A program made the translations under genes and the position numbers. A stretch of DNA of 64,000 nucleotides from Burkholderiaceae bacterium (lineage in GTDB: Bacteria > Pseudomonadota > Gammaproteobacteria > Burkholderiales > Burkholderiaceae_C). Each line of letters starts with the position of its first letter. Within the stretch, counting starts at the first letter, position 1. This document shows positions 1 to 7,606 of the stretch, piece after piece. Under the pieces are notes generated by a model. It did no database searches. It saw only the letters and a list, made by a program, of their open reading frames with translations, and was not told the DNA's origin. The stretch lies in NCBI GenBank assembly GCA_023150375.1, contig JAKLLA010000013.1, positions 62,001-126,000 on the forward strand. The letters are read 5' to 3'.

Positions 1-151
1 GCAGGCGCTGCAGGTCGTCCTCGCTTTCCAGTCGGACGTCCAGCAGACGGCACAGCCGGGCGATGCGCGTGTTCAGTTCGACGAAGCGGGACTCGACCCG
101 CCGCAGGCGCTCATGCAGGGCGTCGTCATGCTCGGGCAAAGAGGTCGACAT
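1..151 (-). CDS. Partial unknown protein, N-terminal 50 residues
   Basis: The frame opens at an ATG at 151 and runs off the window start, so only the first 50 residues are visible. They are strongly charged and helix-forming, with Leu/Arg/Glu spacing (for example LHERLRRVESRFVELNTRI) that suggests a short coiled coil. No signal peptide or catalytic motif is seen and I do not recognise the family. No clear Shine-Dalgarno sequence precedes the ATG. The gene is divergent from the copper-related pair that begins at 268 and shares a 116-nt intergenic region with it. The protein may be a SlyX-like or other small coiled-coil protein, but that is a guess. Confidence 0.5.
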   Translation of the reverse strand, partial: MSTSLPEHDDALHERLRRVESRFVELNTRIARLCRLLDVRLESEDDLQRL

Positions 152-187
152 CCGGGTCTCGGGCAAGGGTGGGCACATGCCGGGATC

Positions 188-207
188 TTATACCCCATGC
201 CGTATAA
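188..207. promoter_or_regulatory. Inverted repeat in divergent promoter region
   Basis: The arms TTATAC (188-193) and GTATAA (202-207) are exact reverse complements around an 8-nt centre. They lie in the AT-richer part of the spacer between the minus-strand gene at 1-151 and the DUF2946-like gene. The site could be an operator, or one arm could be part of a -10 element. No regulator is assigned. Confidence 0.35.
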
Positions 208-267
208 AAGTCGACCTGTTGCAGCGGATCGACCGGCCGGCATCTGCCGCTGCCTACAATGCACGGC

Positions 268-687
268 ATGAAACGCCTCACGCGCCGCAAGGGCTGGAGC
301 TGGCTCGGCATCCTGCTGGTGCTGGCGCAGCTCTGGGCGCCGACGGTGTCGCATGCCCTGCGCGCGGCGGATGCGGCGGCGCTGCCGCTGAGCCTGGAAG
401 ATCTCTGCTCGAGCCTGCACGGTGGCGCCGTGCCGGGGGCTGCGGCGTTCGACGCGGACGGCCGCGATGCGGCCCTGCCGGACCCGGTCTGCGGCTATTG
501 CCTGCAGGCCGGCGCGACAGCGCCCCCATCCTGCCTGCCCTCGGCGGGCCTCCCGCCCCGGCCGACCGCAGCGCCCGCCCCCGACCGGGACGGGGGCTGG
601 TGCGGCCGTCCTCCGCTGCGCCACGATGCCGCCCGAGCACCGCCGGCATCCGACGTCGGCACGCCGCGGCGCCAGGTCACGCACTGA
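268..687 (+). CDS. DUF2946-like small membrane/exported protein
   Basis: About 139 residues from the second of two nearby ATGs (259 and 268); the second is preferred because MKRL then a hydrophobic stretch gives a normal N-terminal signal or membrane anchor (about residues 10-30). A CGYC motif near residue 75 and further cysteines resemble the CxxC region of DUF2946 proteins, which are often encoded beside copper genes. The C-terminal third is Pro/Arg-rich and low in complexity, so the true stop-proximal sequence may be unstructured. The next gene on the same strand is a PCu(A)C copper chaperone about 200 nt downstream, which supports a periplasmic metal-related role. Family assignment is from pattern only. 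Confidence 0.5.
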   Translation: MKRLTRRKGWSWLGILLVLAQLWAPTVSHALRAADAAALPLSLEDLCSSLHGGAVPGAAAFDADGRDAALPDPVCGYCLQAGATAPPSCLPSAGLPPRPTAAPAPDRDGGWCGRPPLRHDAARAPPASDVGTPRRQVTH

Positions 688-889
688 GCGTCTGCGCCCG
701 GGCGGCGAGCCCTCCACGGACCGTCGACCGTCGGCGACAGGCACTGCGGGTGGCCCTGCCGCCTGCCCGATGCCTGCCAGGTCGATCCGCGGCCCCGCCC
801 CTCTCCCGATCCTGTCGAATTCTGTCCATCCCGCTCGGCTGAAGCCGGCCACTGTCCGGCCCCGACGCTCCCTGACCGAAGAGGCTCTC

Positions 890-1357
890 ATGAAGATCCG
901 TTCCCTGCTCATCGCCCTCACCGCCGGCCTCGCCGTGGCCGGCAGCGCCTTCGCCCAGGTCGCCGCCAAGGACGCCTGGGTGCGCGCCACCGTCACGCAG
1001 CAGAAGGCCACCGGCCTGTTCGTGCAGCTCACCTCGCCGGCCGACGCCCGACTCGTCGCCGCGGCCTCGCCGGTGGCCGGCGTGGTGGAAATCCACGAGA
1101 TGGTGATGGACGGCAACGTCATGCGCATGCGCGCCGTCCCCGGTCTGGACCTGCCTGCGGGCAAGACCGTCAAGCTCGAGCCGGGCGGCTACCACGTCAT
1201 GCTGATGGACCTGAAGCAGCCGATCAAGGAAGGCGATCTGGTCGACGTCTCGCTCACCGTCGAGGGCAAGGACGGCAAGCGCGAAACGCTGTCGCTGAAG
1301 GCCCCGGCGCGCCCGCTCACCGCCCGCGCGGGCGACATGTCCAGGCACAAGCACTGA
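890..1357 (+). CDS. PCu(A)C periplasmic copper chaperone
   Basis: A 155-residue protein with a Sec signal peptide (MKIRSLLIAL.., cleavage probably after AFA at residue 22). It carries the full PCu(A)C copper site: H69, ten residues, M80, twenty-one residues, H102, one residue, M104 (HEM... and YHVMLM segments). Family members bind Cu(I) in the periplasm and deliver copper to the CuA site of cytochrome c oxidase subunit II, usually with Sco-type proteins. The His-rich tail (SRHKH) is typical of many members. The ATG is preceded by a weak purine-rich stretch. It follows the DUF2946-like gene on the same strand, so the two probably form a copper-handling unit. Confidence 0.9.
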   Translation: MKIRSLLIALTAGLAVAGSAFAQVAAKDAWVRATVTQQKATGLFVQLTSPADARLVAAASPVAGVVEIHEMVMDGNVMRMRAVPGLDLPAGKTVKLEPGGYHVMLMDLKQPIKEGDLVDVSLTVEGKDGKRETLSLKAPARPLTARAGDMSRHKH

Positions 1358-1370
1358 GGCCGCCGCCCCA

Positions 1371-1477
1371 CGGCGCCGTGCGCCGTGAGCTGGTTCAGGG
1401 CGCCGTGCGCCGTGAGCTGGTTCAGGGCGCCGCGCGCCGTGGGCTGGCTCAGGGCGCGCAGCGCGGGTGCCGGCTCA
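1371..1477. repeat. 27-bp tandem repeat overlapping a stop codon
   Basis: Four adjoining units at 1371-1397, 1398-1424, 1425-1451 and 1452-1477. The first two are almost identical and the last two are diverged. Each ends in TCA, which is TGA on the minus strand; the last TCA (1475-1477) is the actual stop codon of the DUF1993 gene. Because 27 is a multiple of three, every unit carries a stop in the same frame. Confidence 0.75.
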
Positions 1478-1996
1478 GGGCGCTGCGTCGCCCTGCAGGA
1501 AGTCGGCCTTGCCGAGGTCCACGCCGGCCTGGCGCAGCAGCGCGTAGGTCGTCGTGACGTGGAAGAAGAGGTTCGGCAGCACCCAGTGCTTCAGGTAGGC
1601 CTCGCCGGCCATCACGCGCGGCTCGGCCGCCCGACCCACCGTGAAGCGGATCTCGCGCGCCTCGCTGCCGTCGATCGCCTCGGCGGGCACCGTCCCCAGC
1701 CAGTCCAGCGTGCGGGCGATGCGGGCCTTCAGCTGGTCCAGGGTGGTCTCGTCGTCCGCATCCCGCGGCGCCTGCAGGCCCCCCAGGCGCGCGGCGCCGT
1801 ACTTGGCCACGTCGCAGGCGATGCGCACCTGCGCGGCCAGGGGCAGCATGTCCGGCGCGAGCCGAAGACCCACGAAGACGTCGGGATCGAAGCCGCGCCG
1901 CCGGGCGTTGTCCGACGCCTTGACCAGGCAGTGATACAGGTTGGACAGCGCCGTGCGCAACACCGGCAGGCTGGCGCTGGACATCGTGATCGACAT
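1475..1996 (-). CDS. DUF1993 family protein
   Basis: A 173-residue soluble protein starting MSITMSS; a second in-frame ATG lies four codons later at 1984. It matches the DUF1993 pattern: an N-terminal helix containing LSNLYHCLVKASDNA, a central LAPDMLPLAAQVRIACDVAK helix, and a C-terminal GEAYLKHWVLPNLFFHVTT segment. The fold is expected to be a DinB-like four-helix bundle, but the function of the family is not established. No signal peptide is present. The 3' end coincides with the 27-bp tandem repeat, so the last residues may vary between strains. It is divergent from the CHAT-like gene at 2158. Confidence 0.85.
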   Translation of the reverse strand: MSITMSSASLPVLRTALSNLYHCLVKASDNARRRGFDPDVFVGLRLAPDMLPLAAQVRIACDVAKYGAARLGGLQAPRDADDETTLDQLKARIARTLDWLGTVPAEAIDGSEAREIRFTVGRAAEPRVMAGEAYLKHWVLPNLFFHVTTTYALLRQAGVDLGKADFLQGDAAP

Positions 1997-2123
1997 GGCA
2001 GTTCCCCCGCCCCGGGTGCGACGCCCTGCGCGTCGCCTTCGCGGGGCGGCGCGAATTATCCCCGCCACCCGGGTCGGATCCTGCGCCAGGTCATGCGCGC
2101 GCCCGGGCACCGGGCTGCCGCCA

Positions 2124-2151
2124 TTGAAAGAGTCGAACAGGTAGTTACACT
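2124..2151 (+). promoter_or_regulatory. Sigma-70-like promoter placing +1 at the ATG
   Basis: TTGAAA (2124-2129), a 16-nt spacer and TACACT (2146-2151). The expected start point is about 2158, the same base as the ATG of the downstream gene, which has no Shine-Dalgarno sequence. This predicts a leaderless mRNA. Confidence 0.5.
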
Positions 2152-2157
2152 TTGGGC

Positions 2158-3894
2158 ATGCCTGCCCGACCTGCACCTGTCCGGCCCCCCGCCGACCGCG
2201 CCCGTGCTGGCGCAGGGGCGGCGCGCTGGTGGGCGCCGGTCGCGGCGTTGCTGCTGGCATTCGCCGGCTCGATCGGCCCGGCATTCGCCGCCGCGCGCAC
2301 CGTCTGCAGCGTCACGGTCAACTCCCCCGACGAGCAGGCTGCACTGCGCCGTCACCTGGGCGAGGGCGAGTTCCGCTTCGTCGAGCTGGTGGAGCCGGGC
2401 CGGCGCGACTGGCTGGCCTCGGCCTGCCGCGCCGGCCTGCGCTGCGACGTGCTGGTGATCTCCGGCCACTTCGACGGCCACAACGAGTTCTTCTCCGACG
2501 ATCCGCTGCGACGCGAGTACCTGACCGTCGACGAGCTGGAGCGGGTGTCCTGCAGCGGCAGCTGCCCGGGCCTGTTCGAGCGCCTGCGCGAGGTCTACCT
2601 GTTCGGCTGCAACACCCTCAACCCGCAGCCGCTGGGCAGCGCTTCGGCCGAGGTGATGCGCAACCTGGTGCGCGACGGCGCATCACGCCATGAAGCCGAT
2701 CAGCTGATGTCGTCGCCCGGCGCCCGGCTGGGCGAGAGCAGCCGTGACCGCATGCGACAGGTGTTTCCCGGTGTGCCGGTGATCTACGGCTTCGCCGGCT
2801 TCGCCCCGGTGGGACCGGTGGCCGCCCAGACGCTGGAGCTCTACCTGCAGGCCGGCGGTACCCGTGAGGTGGGACAGGGTCGGCGCAGTGCGCGGCTGCT
2901 CGGGCAGTTCGCCGGCTTCGGCCTGACCGCGGTGGCGGGCGTGACCGAACGTGATGCGCTGGCCGGTGCGCGGCGCGACATGTGCCAGTTCGCCGACGAC
3001 CGCCGCAACGACCTGCAGCGCCTGACCTTCCTGCACCGCCTGCTGCAGCGTCCGGTGGCCGAGGTGATGCTGCACCTGGACCGCATCGAACGCGCGCTGG
3101 ACCGCATCGATCCGCGCCTGCGTCGCCAGGCCGACGTGGCGCGGCGGCTGGAGGCCATCGCGCAGGACCTCGGCGCCCGCTCGCGCGTCTTCGCACTGGC
3201 CCGCGACGCCGGCCCGGGCAGCGCCCGGGTACGTCTGCTCGACCTCGGCCAGCGCCTGGGCTGGCTGAGCGAGGAGCACCGCTGGCTCGAACTGGCCCGC
3301 ATGCTCGGCGAGCTGCAGCAGCGCGCCCAGCTCGGCCCCGGCGACGTCGACCTGGCCTGCGCCCTGAACCGCGGCGGCGACCTGGACGGCGCCTATGCCC
3401 GCCGCGTCGCCGCGGGGGGGCCGACCGACAGCGTCGCCCACGCCGCCCTGCGTGCCTGCCTGGGCAGCAGCGAAGCCCGCGCGCTCACCCTGGCCGGGCT
3501 GGCCAGCCCGCAGGAGGCCGATGTGCGGGCCGCCCGCGCCTACCTGCGCCACCACCCCATCGAGGACCCGCAGGAGCTGCACCGCGTGACCGACGCGATC
3601 GCCGCGATGGCGCCCTCGCCTGCCCAGGCGCAGGCGGTGGAGTCGCTCGGTCGGCTCTACCTGTCCGACCGCGAGGTGCTGCAGCGCCTGCTGCGCCTGT
3701 ACGCCCAGACGCCCTCCCCGGCGGTGCAGGCCGCGGTGGCCGGCAGTCTGCTGCGCGCCGACCCGCGGGTGATGCCGGCCGAGCACAGCGCCGAGCGGGT
3801 CCGGCTGCTGGAGCTGCTGCGCCAGCAGCGCCGCCCCAATGGCGCGGCCGGCGGCATGATCGATGCGCTGATCCACAAGCTGGAAAGTTCCTGA
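2158..3894 (+). CDS. Exported CHAT/caspase-like predicted cysteine protease, paralog 1
   Basis: A 578-residue protein from ATG 2158; a TTG two codons earlier is possible but less likely. Residues 24-45 form a signal peptide (WWAPVAALLLAFAG, cleavage near AFAAA). The N-terminal domain has two signatures of clan CD proteases: a hydrophobic strand followed by SGH (CDVLVISGHFDG, H104) and a hydrophobic strand followed by Cys (EVYLFGCNTL, C151), close to the CHAT-domain SACNT pattern. A conserved VIYGF segment follows near residue 212. The C-terminal half is Leu/Ala/Arg helical with HEAT-like periodicity. Nine cysteines match those of the next gene one for one, consistent with disulfides outside the cytoplasm. 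Protease activity is inferred from motifs only; a non-catalytic role is possible. Confidence 0.6.
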   Translation: MPARPAPVRPPADRARAGAGAARWWAPVAALLLAFAGSIGPAFAAARTVCSVTVNSPDEQAALRRHLGEGEFRFVELVEPGRRDWLASACRAGLRCDVLVISGHFDGHNEFFSDDPLRREYLTVDELERVSCSGSCPGLFERLREVYLFGCNTLNPQPLGSASAEVMRNLVRDGASRHEADQLMSSPGARLGESSRDRMRQVFPGVPVIYGFAGFAPVGPVAAQTLELYLQAGGTREVGQGRRSARLLGQFAGFGLTAVAGVTERDALAGARRDMCQFADDRRNDLQRLTFLHRLLQRPVAEVMLHLDRIERALDRIDPRLRRQADVARRLEAIAQDLGARSRVFALARDAGPGSARVRLLDLGQRLGWLSEEHRWLELARMLGELQQRAQLGPGDVDLACALNRGGDLDGAYARRVAAGGPTDSVAHAALRACLGSSEARALTLAGLASPQEADVRAARAYLRHHPIEDPQELHRVTDAIAAMAPSPAQAQAVESLGRLYLSDREVLQRLLRLYAQTPSPAVQAAVAGSLLRADPRVMPAEHSAERVRLLELLRQQRRPNGAAGGMIDALIHKLESS

Positions 3895-3972
3895 CCGGTG
3901 CGGCAGGGCCCGCGGCGACGGGCCGGTTCCGGCAGCTCGGCACGGCCCGGGCCGGCGCGCGGTTACGTCGGG

Positions 3973-4002
3973 TTGCAGCGCTGCGAGCGGCTGTGAAAGA
4001 CT
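3973..4002 (+). promoter_or_regulatory. Weak sigma-70-like promoter before paralog 2
   Basis: TTGCAG (3973-3978), an 18-nt spacer and AAGACT (3997-4002). As for the first paralog, the expected start point falls at the ATG (4009) and no Shine-Dalgarno sequence is visible. The match is weaker than the upstream one. Confidence 0.3.
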
Positions 4003-4008
4003 GGCGCG

Positions 4009-5814
4009 ATGTCGTGCAGCAGTATCCCGACCCGCCTGTCGAACGCCCTTTCCCGGGTGGCCGCAGATCGCCCACCCGCACGCCGGCCCGAGCGGACAGA
4101 CGGTGGCGCCCGGCCCGCCGGGCCCGCGGCGTCCCGCCGTCGCCTCGTTCGGGCCCGGGCCCTGCCCGGCCTGCTGGCCGCGCTGCTGCTGGCCGGCCTG
4201 GGCGGGCCGGCCGCCGCCGCGCCGCCGCGCACGGTCTGCGCGATCACGATCAACTCCGACGACGAACGCGAGTCCTTCCGCCGCCACCTGCCGCCCGAGC
4301 AGTTCCGCGTCGTCGAGCTGGTGCAGCGCGGCCGCGCCGACTGGCTCGACGCGGCCTGCCGCAGCGGGGTGCGCTGCGACGCGCTGATCGTCTCCGGCCA
4401 TTTCGACGACGGCAGCGAGTTCTACGCCGACCAGCGCGACCACCAGGACGTGCTGACCGTGCCGCAGCTGCAGCAGGCGGCCTGCAGCCCCTCCTGCAGC
4501 GGGCTGTTCGCGCAGCTCCAGGAGGTCTACCTGTTCGGCTGCAAGACCCTGGGCACCGACCCCCGCCTGGGCGCCGGCGCGGAACTGCGCCGCGCCCTGC
4601 AGCGCGATGGCCTGGGCGCGGACGCCGCAGCGCGTGCCGCCGACCAGCTCGCCCAGCGCTACGGCCAGAGCAACCGCGACCGGCTGCGCCACATCTTCCA
4701 GGGCGTGCCGCTGCTGTACGGCTTTCCCGGCCAGGCCCCGCTGGGCCGCTTCGCCGGGCCGCTGCTGGACCGCTACTTCCAGACCGTGCCCGGCGCCGCG
4801 GCCGAGGTGGCCGGCGGCCGCCCGAGCCCGGCCCTGCTCGGCCTGTTCTCGCATGTCGCGCTGCAGGCCACGCCGGGCCTGAGCGCAGCCGATCCCCACG
4901 CGGGCTTCCGCCAGGACCTCTGCGGCCTGACCAACCGCGACGCCGCCCCGGCACAGCGGCTGGCCGCCCAGCACGCGCTGCTGCAGCGCGGTGGCGCCGA
5001 GGCGCGCATGTGGCTGGACCACTTCGAGCGCCTGGACGCCGAGATCGGCCCCCTGCAGCGCGTGCAGCCCGAGGTCGATGCCGCGCTGCGCGCCATCGCC
5101 GCCGATGCCGCCGCGCGCGATTCCTTCCTCGCCTTCGCCCGCGACGCCGACGAGGCCACGGTGCAGACCCGCATGCTGGCACTGGCCCGGCGCTTCGGCT
5201 GGCTCGACGAGGTCCAGGCGCGCGAGGAGCTGGCCGGCGTGATCGCCCGTCGCATGGGCGAGGGCCGCCTGGGCAAGTACGAGGTCGACCATGTCTGCAG
5301 CACCGCCCGGCCGGATCCGGGCCTGCTCGAAGCGCTGCGCGAGCGCCGCGCCGCACCCGCGGCCGAGACGGCCCACGCCGCGGTGCTGGCCTGCCTGGGC
5401 GACCCGCAGGCGCACCGGCACACCGTGCAGGCCCTGCTGGCCCCGCGTGAGGCGGACGCCGAGATCGCCCAGGTCTACCTGCGCCGCCGCAGCCTGGCCG
5501 ACGCCGGCGAACTGCGCGCACTGGCCGACGGCATTCCTCAGCTGCGCGGCAGCGCCGCCCAGCTGCGCGCCCTGGAGGCCCTGACCCGCCAGCGCCTGGA
5601 CGACCCGGCCAGCCTGCAGGTCATCGCGGGGCTGTTTCCGCGCGCGGGCTCGCTCGAGCTGCAGCGCGCCATTGCCGCGCTGCTGCTGCGCGCCGACTGG
5701 CGCAGCCTCGGCCAGCCGGCCGAGCTGGCGCGCCAGCTGCGCCGCCACCGCCTGCATTCGCCCGACGGGCGCGACGTGATCGACATGCTGATCCGCGTGC
5801 TGCAGCAGGCGTGA
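4009..5814 (+). CDS. Exported CHAT/caspase-like predicted cysteine protease, paralog 2
   Basis: A 601-residue tandem duplicate of the preceding gene, colinear over its whole length. The dyad is kept: CDALIVSGHFDD (H131) and EVYLFGCKTL (C178), as are the nine shared cysteines, the LYGFPG segment and the helical-repeat C-terminus (ARDADEATVQTRM corresponds to ARDAGPGSARVRL). The signal-like hydrophobic core (ALPGLLAALLLAGLGG) sits unusually far in, at about residues 51-66, after an Arg-rich stretch with SRRRLV that resembles a twin-arginine motif. An internal GTG at 4057 is another possible start. The gap between the genes is 114 nt. Function is inferred from motifs; substrate is unknown. Confidence 0.6.
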   Translation: MSCSSIPTRLSNALSRVAADRPPARRPERTDGGARPAGPAASRRRLVRARALPGLLAALLLAGLGGPAAAAPPRTVCAITINSDDERESFRRHLPPEQFRVVELVQRGRADWLDAACRSGVRCDALIVSGHFDDGSEFYADQRDHQDVLTVPQLQQAACSPSCSGLFAQLQEVYLFGCKTLGTDPRLGAGAELRRALQRDGLGADAAARAADQLAQRYGQSNRDRLRHIFQGVPLLYGFPGQAPLGRFAGPLLDRYFQTVPGAAAEVAGGRPSPALLGLFSHVALQATPGLSAADPHAGFRQDLCGLTNRDAAPAQRLAAQHALLQRGGAEARMWLDHFERLDAEIGPLQRVQPEVDAALRAIAADAAARDSFLAFARDADEATVQTRMLALARRFGWLDEVQAREELAGVIARRMGEGRLGKYEVDHVCSTARPDPGLLEALRERRAAPAAETAHAAVLACLGDPQAHRHTVQALLAPREADAEIAQVYLRRRSLADAGELRALADGIPQLRGSAAQLRALEALTRQRLDDPASLQVIAGLFPRAGSLELQRAIAALLLRADWRSLGQPAELARQLRRHRLHSPDGRDVIDMLIRVLQQA

Positions 5815-5853
5815 CCGCGCAGGCCTGGACGCGCAGGCCTGGACGCGGTGAGC

Positions 5854-5876
5854 GCACCGGCCAGCCCGGCCGGTGC
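5854..5876. terminator. Perfect hairpin between convergent genes
   Basis: Arms GCACCGGCC (5854-5862) and GGCCGGTGC (5868-5876) flank a 5-nt loop, between the end of the second CHAT-like gene and the end of the DsrE gene. There is no U-tract, so it may act as a hairpin barrier rather than a classical intrinsic terminator. A short direct repeat (GCAGGCCTGGACG) lies just upstream. Confidence 0.4.
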
Positions 5877-5885
5877 AGCGCTCGG

Positions 5886-6248
5886 TCAGAAGGTCAGGAC
5901 CTTGTCGGCCCAGAGGGTCGACTCGGCCAGCTCGGCCAGGGTGCCGATGCGGGTGCCGGGAATCAGCGCCAGCTCGCCCAGCCCGCGCGCCAGCGCACAG
6001 GTGCGGCAGACCACCAGCGGCACCTGGCGCGACACCAGTTCCTCGACCATCTTCTGCAGGCCGTTGCCGCCGCCGTCCTGCTGGTTGGGCAGGGCCAGCA
6101 CGGTGGCATCGGACATCAGGAACACCCGCAGCTCGGGCGTGGCCGGCGCCTCCAGCCCGGCCAGGGCATTGGCCACCCGCAGCGCGGACAGGCAGCGCTC
6201 GCTGCCGTAGGGCGGCGCATGGACGACGATCAGGATCTTCTGCGACAT
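5886..6248 (-). CDS. DsrE/DsrF-like (YchN-type) small protein
   Basis: A 120-residue protein starting MSQKILIVVHAPPYGSERC. It follows the DsrE-like fold pattern: a first beta strand (KILIVVHAPPYG), a middle strand with LRVFLMSDATVLAL, and a VPLVVCRTCALARG segment with two cysteines, followed by a terminal TLAELAESTLWADKVLTF segment. Such proteins form oligomers; DsrE/TusD relatives relay sulfur on a cysteine. Here the CRTC cysteines (near residue 81) are the candidate sulfur-carrying residues, but no tus or dsr partner genes lie nearby, so a sulfur-transfer role is not shown. Soluble, with no signal peptide. It is convergent with the CHAT-like pair. Confidence 0.8.
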   Translation of the reverse strand: MSQKILIVVHAPPYGSERCLSALRVANALAGLEAPATPELRVFLMSDATVLALPNQQDGGGNGLQKMVEELVSRQVPLVVCRTCALARGLGELALIPGTRIGTLAELAESTLWADKVLTF

Positions 6249-6368
6249 GGTGGACGAGGGCCGGAAGTGAACGAAACCCCGAGCTTACGCGCCGCAGCGC
6301 CGGCGGTGCCATCGACGCCCCCCGCACGCCCCGGGGCAGTGCCGGCCGCGGGCCGGGTCGCAGGCCGC

Positions 6369-7055
6369 TCAGGCACCGTCCGCGCGCCCGGTGCCAGGCT
6401 GCGCCGCGCGCAGGTGCTGCTGCGCGGTCACGCCCATCGAGACATAGATGCTGGTCAGCGCCTCCATGCCCACCTCGGCCGGCCGCACCCAGGCCTGCGG
6501 CACGAACAGCAGGCCGCCGCCCACCGGCACCGGTGCGGTGGGCACGATCACCGCCAGGTGGGCCCGTCCCTCGAGCACCAGCGGCTCGGGTGAGGACAGC
6601 AGGCCGAGCACCACCACCCCCTCCTGGCCCGCGCCGCCGAAGTGCACCCAGACCGCCGACATCGACTTGGGCCCCTCGCGGTCGCGCTGGCGCATCAGGT
6701 CGACCAGGCGGTGCGACAGGTCGTAGACCGTGCGCACCAGCGGGATGCGGCGCAGCGCGTCGTCGAGCAGCCGGCTGGCGCCCTGCTGCACGCCGGTGCG
6801 CACCAGCGCGCCGAGCAGCACCAGCGCCAGCGCCACCAGGCCCACGCCGATCAGGTAGCCGACCAGCTCCGAGCCGCTCACGCCCAGGCCCAGCGCGATC
6901 AGCGTGCGCCCCACCGCGCTGTCGGGCCCCAGCCAGCGCAGCAGCAGGCTGGCCGCCCAGGCAAAGATCGCCAAGGTGGCCGCCAGCGGCAGTGCGGCCA
7001 GCGCACCGGTGACGAAGAGTTGCAGCAGGTGGCGGGAGGTTCGACGCAGGGGCAT
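6369..7055 (-). CDS. DUF502 family integral membrane protein
   Basis: A 228-residue protein if started at ATG 7055 (MPLRRTSRHLLQLF); 63 nt of open frame upstream contain another ATG that is less likely. Two transmembrane helices are visible: residues about 14-38 (ALAALPLAATLAIFAWAA) and about 57-80 (GYLIGVGLVALALVLLGALV). The RIPLVRTVYDLSHRLVDLM segment and the later VVVLGLLSSPEPLVLEG and VPTAPVPVGGGLLFVP stretches are characteristic of DUF502. The family is widespread in bacteria and its function is unknown. It is divergent from the DUF2322 gene, with starts 83 nt apart. Confidence 0.85.
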   Translation of the reverse strand: MPLRRTSRHLLQLFVTGALAALPLAATLAIFAWAASLLLRWLGPDSAVGRTLIALGLGVSGSELVGYLIGVGLVALALVLLGALVRTGVQQGASRLLDDALRRIPLVRTVYDLSHRLVDLMRQRDREGPKSMSAVWVHFGGAGQEGVVVLGLLSSPEPLVLEGRAHLAVIVPTAPVPVGGGLLFVPQAWVRPAEVGMEALTSIYVSMGVTAQQHLRAAQPGTGRADGA

Positions 7056-7138
7056 GGAAAGGGGACCGGGGCGGCAGCGGCGCGATGATGCCAGGGCGGC
7101 GACAATGGCGCCCTGCATCCCGACGTCCTCCCGATCCC

Positions 7139-7465
7139 ATGTCCTTTGCCGAGACCCTGAAGACCCTGCCGCCGGTGACCCACCTGGCCGCGCTGCAGCT
7201 GCGCGATGCCGACGGGCAGCTCGTCGCCACGATCGAGAACCGGCCCGGCCAGGCCGGCTCGCTGGCGGTCTACCATGCCCTGGCCCGGCGCCACGGCGGG
7301 CAGATCACCCCGGCAGCCGCGGCCGAAGGCCTCGCGCTGTACGGCGAGCACAGCGACGACGCGCGCGCCCATCCCGGCAAGCACCCCAACATCGACCGGT
7401 TGCTGGCCCTGCAGGCCGGCGGTCCGGCGCTGCAGGTGCAGGAAGTGCCCGCCGCCACGGCATGA
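7139..7465 (+). CDS. DUF2322 family protein
   Basis: A 108-residue soluble protein starting MSFAETLKTLPPVTHLA. It has the features I associate with DUF2322: an N-terminal beta-rich part (AALQLRDADGQLVATIENRPG), then SLAVYHALARRHGG and AAAAEGLALYGEHSDDA, and a HPGKHPNIDRLL segment. Members are found mainly in beta- and gammaproteobacteria and have no assigned function. No signal peptide. The start was chosen at the ATG whose context best fits family length; an upstream ATG at 7085 would add 18 residues of Arg/Pro-rich sequence that looks non-coding. Confidence 0.75.
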   Translation: MSFAETLKTLPPVTHLAALQLRDADGQLVATIENRPGQAGSLAVYHALARRHGGQITPAAAAEGLALYGEHSDDARAHPGKHPNIDRLLALQAGGPALQVQEVPAATA

Positions 7466-7606
7466 CCGCTGCCGCACGACGCCCCATGGCGGAAGTCTTG
7501 CTTGCCTTCGCGGCAGGGGCGGCCGCCGCGTAGGAAGTCCGACACACCGACACCAGCAGCCGCCCTCCTGCATGGGCCCCGAACGGGTCCGCCCGGAGCG
7601 CCTGCC

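Noticed and set aside
2683-7230. A 1515-codon minus-strand open frame, and other very long antisense frames opposite pheT, thrS and the polyamine genes.
   Set aside because: High GC content produces long stop-free antisense frames. They lack ribosome binding sites and family motifs and run across clear genes of other frames.
7466-7606. Molybdenum cofactor riboswitch or ModE operator upstream of modA.
   Set aside because: No conserved riboswitch core or ModE-like palindrome is visible in the 141 nt.
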